From Robiginitomaculum sp. (GTDB taxonomy: Bacteria; Pseudomonadota; Alphaproteobacteria; Caulobacterales; Maricaulaceae), in the NCBI GenBank assembly GCA_016765255.1, contig JAESQI010000146.1, forward strand, positions 1-6,076: a stretch of 6,076 nucleotides of DNA. Direction: 5' to 3'. The notes under the pieces are model-generated. The model saw only the letters and a program-made list of their open reading frames with translations. It was not told where the DNA came from and did not search any database. A program made the position numbers and the translations under genes. This document shows, in pieces, positions 5,644 through 6,076 of this stretch; position 1 is the first letter of the stretch; every line of letters starts with the position of its first letter.

Positions 5644-6076
5644 CAGTGATTGGCATCCCGTTCATAAGCACCCACGATTTTACCGACCAAAGGATGGCGC
5701 ACGACATCGCTGGCTTCAAACACTACGGAACCTATATCGTCAATGCCTTGTAATATTGAAAGGGCATGAGCCAATCCCGATGGTTGACCAGAGGGGAGAT
5801 CGCTTTGGGTTGGGTCACCCGTGACCGCATATTTAGCGTGCTCACCAAGGCGAGTTAAGGCCATTTTCATTTGGGCAACTGTTGCATTTTGCGCCTCGTC
5901 AATCACAACGAAAGCATCTGATAATGTGCGTCCGCGCATAAAGGCGAGCGGCGCAACTTCTATTTCGCCGATTTCCATACGGCGTTCAACATCTGCATGC
6001 CCCAAGACCATATTAAGGGCGTCCCAAATTGGCTGCATATAGGGATCCACTTTTTCTTTGAGGTCGCCCGGTAAAA
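5643..6076 (-). CDS. phoH: PhoH-family ATPase, C-terminal part (5' end outside window)
   Basis: This is the C-terminal part, about 144 codons, of a PhoH-like P-loop ATPase. The family is related to the helicase core and is thought to act in RNA metabolism with YbeY; its cellular role is not settled. The reading frame is open to the window edge, beginning LPGDLKEKVDPYMQPIWDAL. The Walker A loop therefore lies outside the window. Visible family motifs are APLAFMRGRTLSDAFVVIDE, continuing AQNATVAQMKM with the Walker B DEAQN, then VTGDPTQSDLPSG and the ending SDVVRHPLVGKIVGAYE. An in-frame GTG at 6050-6048 is only an internal Val codon within the conserved segment, not the start. The stop shares a base with the ybeY start. 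Confidence 0.95.
   Translation of the reverse strand, partial: LPGDLKEKVDPYMQPIWDALNMVLGHADVERRMEIGEIEVAPLAFMRGRTLSDAFVVIDEAQNATVAQMKMALTRLGEHAKYAVTGDPTQSDLPSGQPSGLAHALSILQGIDDIGSVVFEASDVVRHPLVGKIVGAYERDANH

Noticed and set aside
5643..6050. A complete 135-residue protein starting at GTG 6050
   Set aside because: The frame stays open upstream to the window edge with conserved PhoH sequence (LPGDLKEK), so this GTG is an internal valine codon and the gene is simply cut by the window.

Overview
The window is a stretch of bacterial core chromosome. Every supportable gene lies on the minus strand, so transcription runs from high to low coordinates. In transcription order the genes are phoH (5' end outside the window), ybeY, a CorC/TlyC-type CBS-domain gene, lnt, a short XRE-family regulator, trmB, rimP and nusA (3' end outside the window). 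This order, with the conserved XRE regulator after lnt and then trmB-rimP-nusA, is typical of Alphaproteobacteria. The base composition looks moderate rather than GC-rich, which suggests a lineage other than the very GC-rich rhizobia or Caulobacter. I cannot name the genus.

Region 1 (6076-4295 and on into lnt, ending at 2645) is a tightly coupled operon. The phoH stop and ybeY start share one base (TGATG). The ybeY stop and the CBS gene start overlap by four bases (GTGA). The CBS gene stop is three bases before the lnt ATG. The products join RNA and ribosome quality control (PhoH ATPase, YbeY endoribonuclease) to cell-envelope functions (CorC-like CBS protein, lipoprotein N-acyltransferase).

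Region 2 (2644-2092) holds a 76-bp gap with a weak candidate promoter, the XRE regulator and a strong intrinsic terminator. Many alphaproteobacteria carry metK between this regulator and trmB. Here the two genes are separated by little more than the terminator, and metK is absent from the window.

Region 3 (2065-1) holds trmB (tRNA m7G46 methyltransferase), then a 149-161 bp spacer, then rimP and nusA. The spacer contains a good sigma70-like promoter followed by a leader with three consecutive hairpins. One hairpin is a complete intrinsic terminator that ends about 35 bases before the rimP ATG, between the promoter and rimP. This looks like a transcription-attenuation leader controlling the 30S maturation factor and the elongation factor NusA, and it is the most interesting non-coding element here.

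I see no mobile elements, CRISPR arrays, tRNA or rRNA genes, and no credible plus-strand genes. The coding content is conserved housekeeping. The points worth a second look are the rimP leader, the missing metK with a terminator butting onto trmB, and the unusual start codons.
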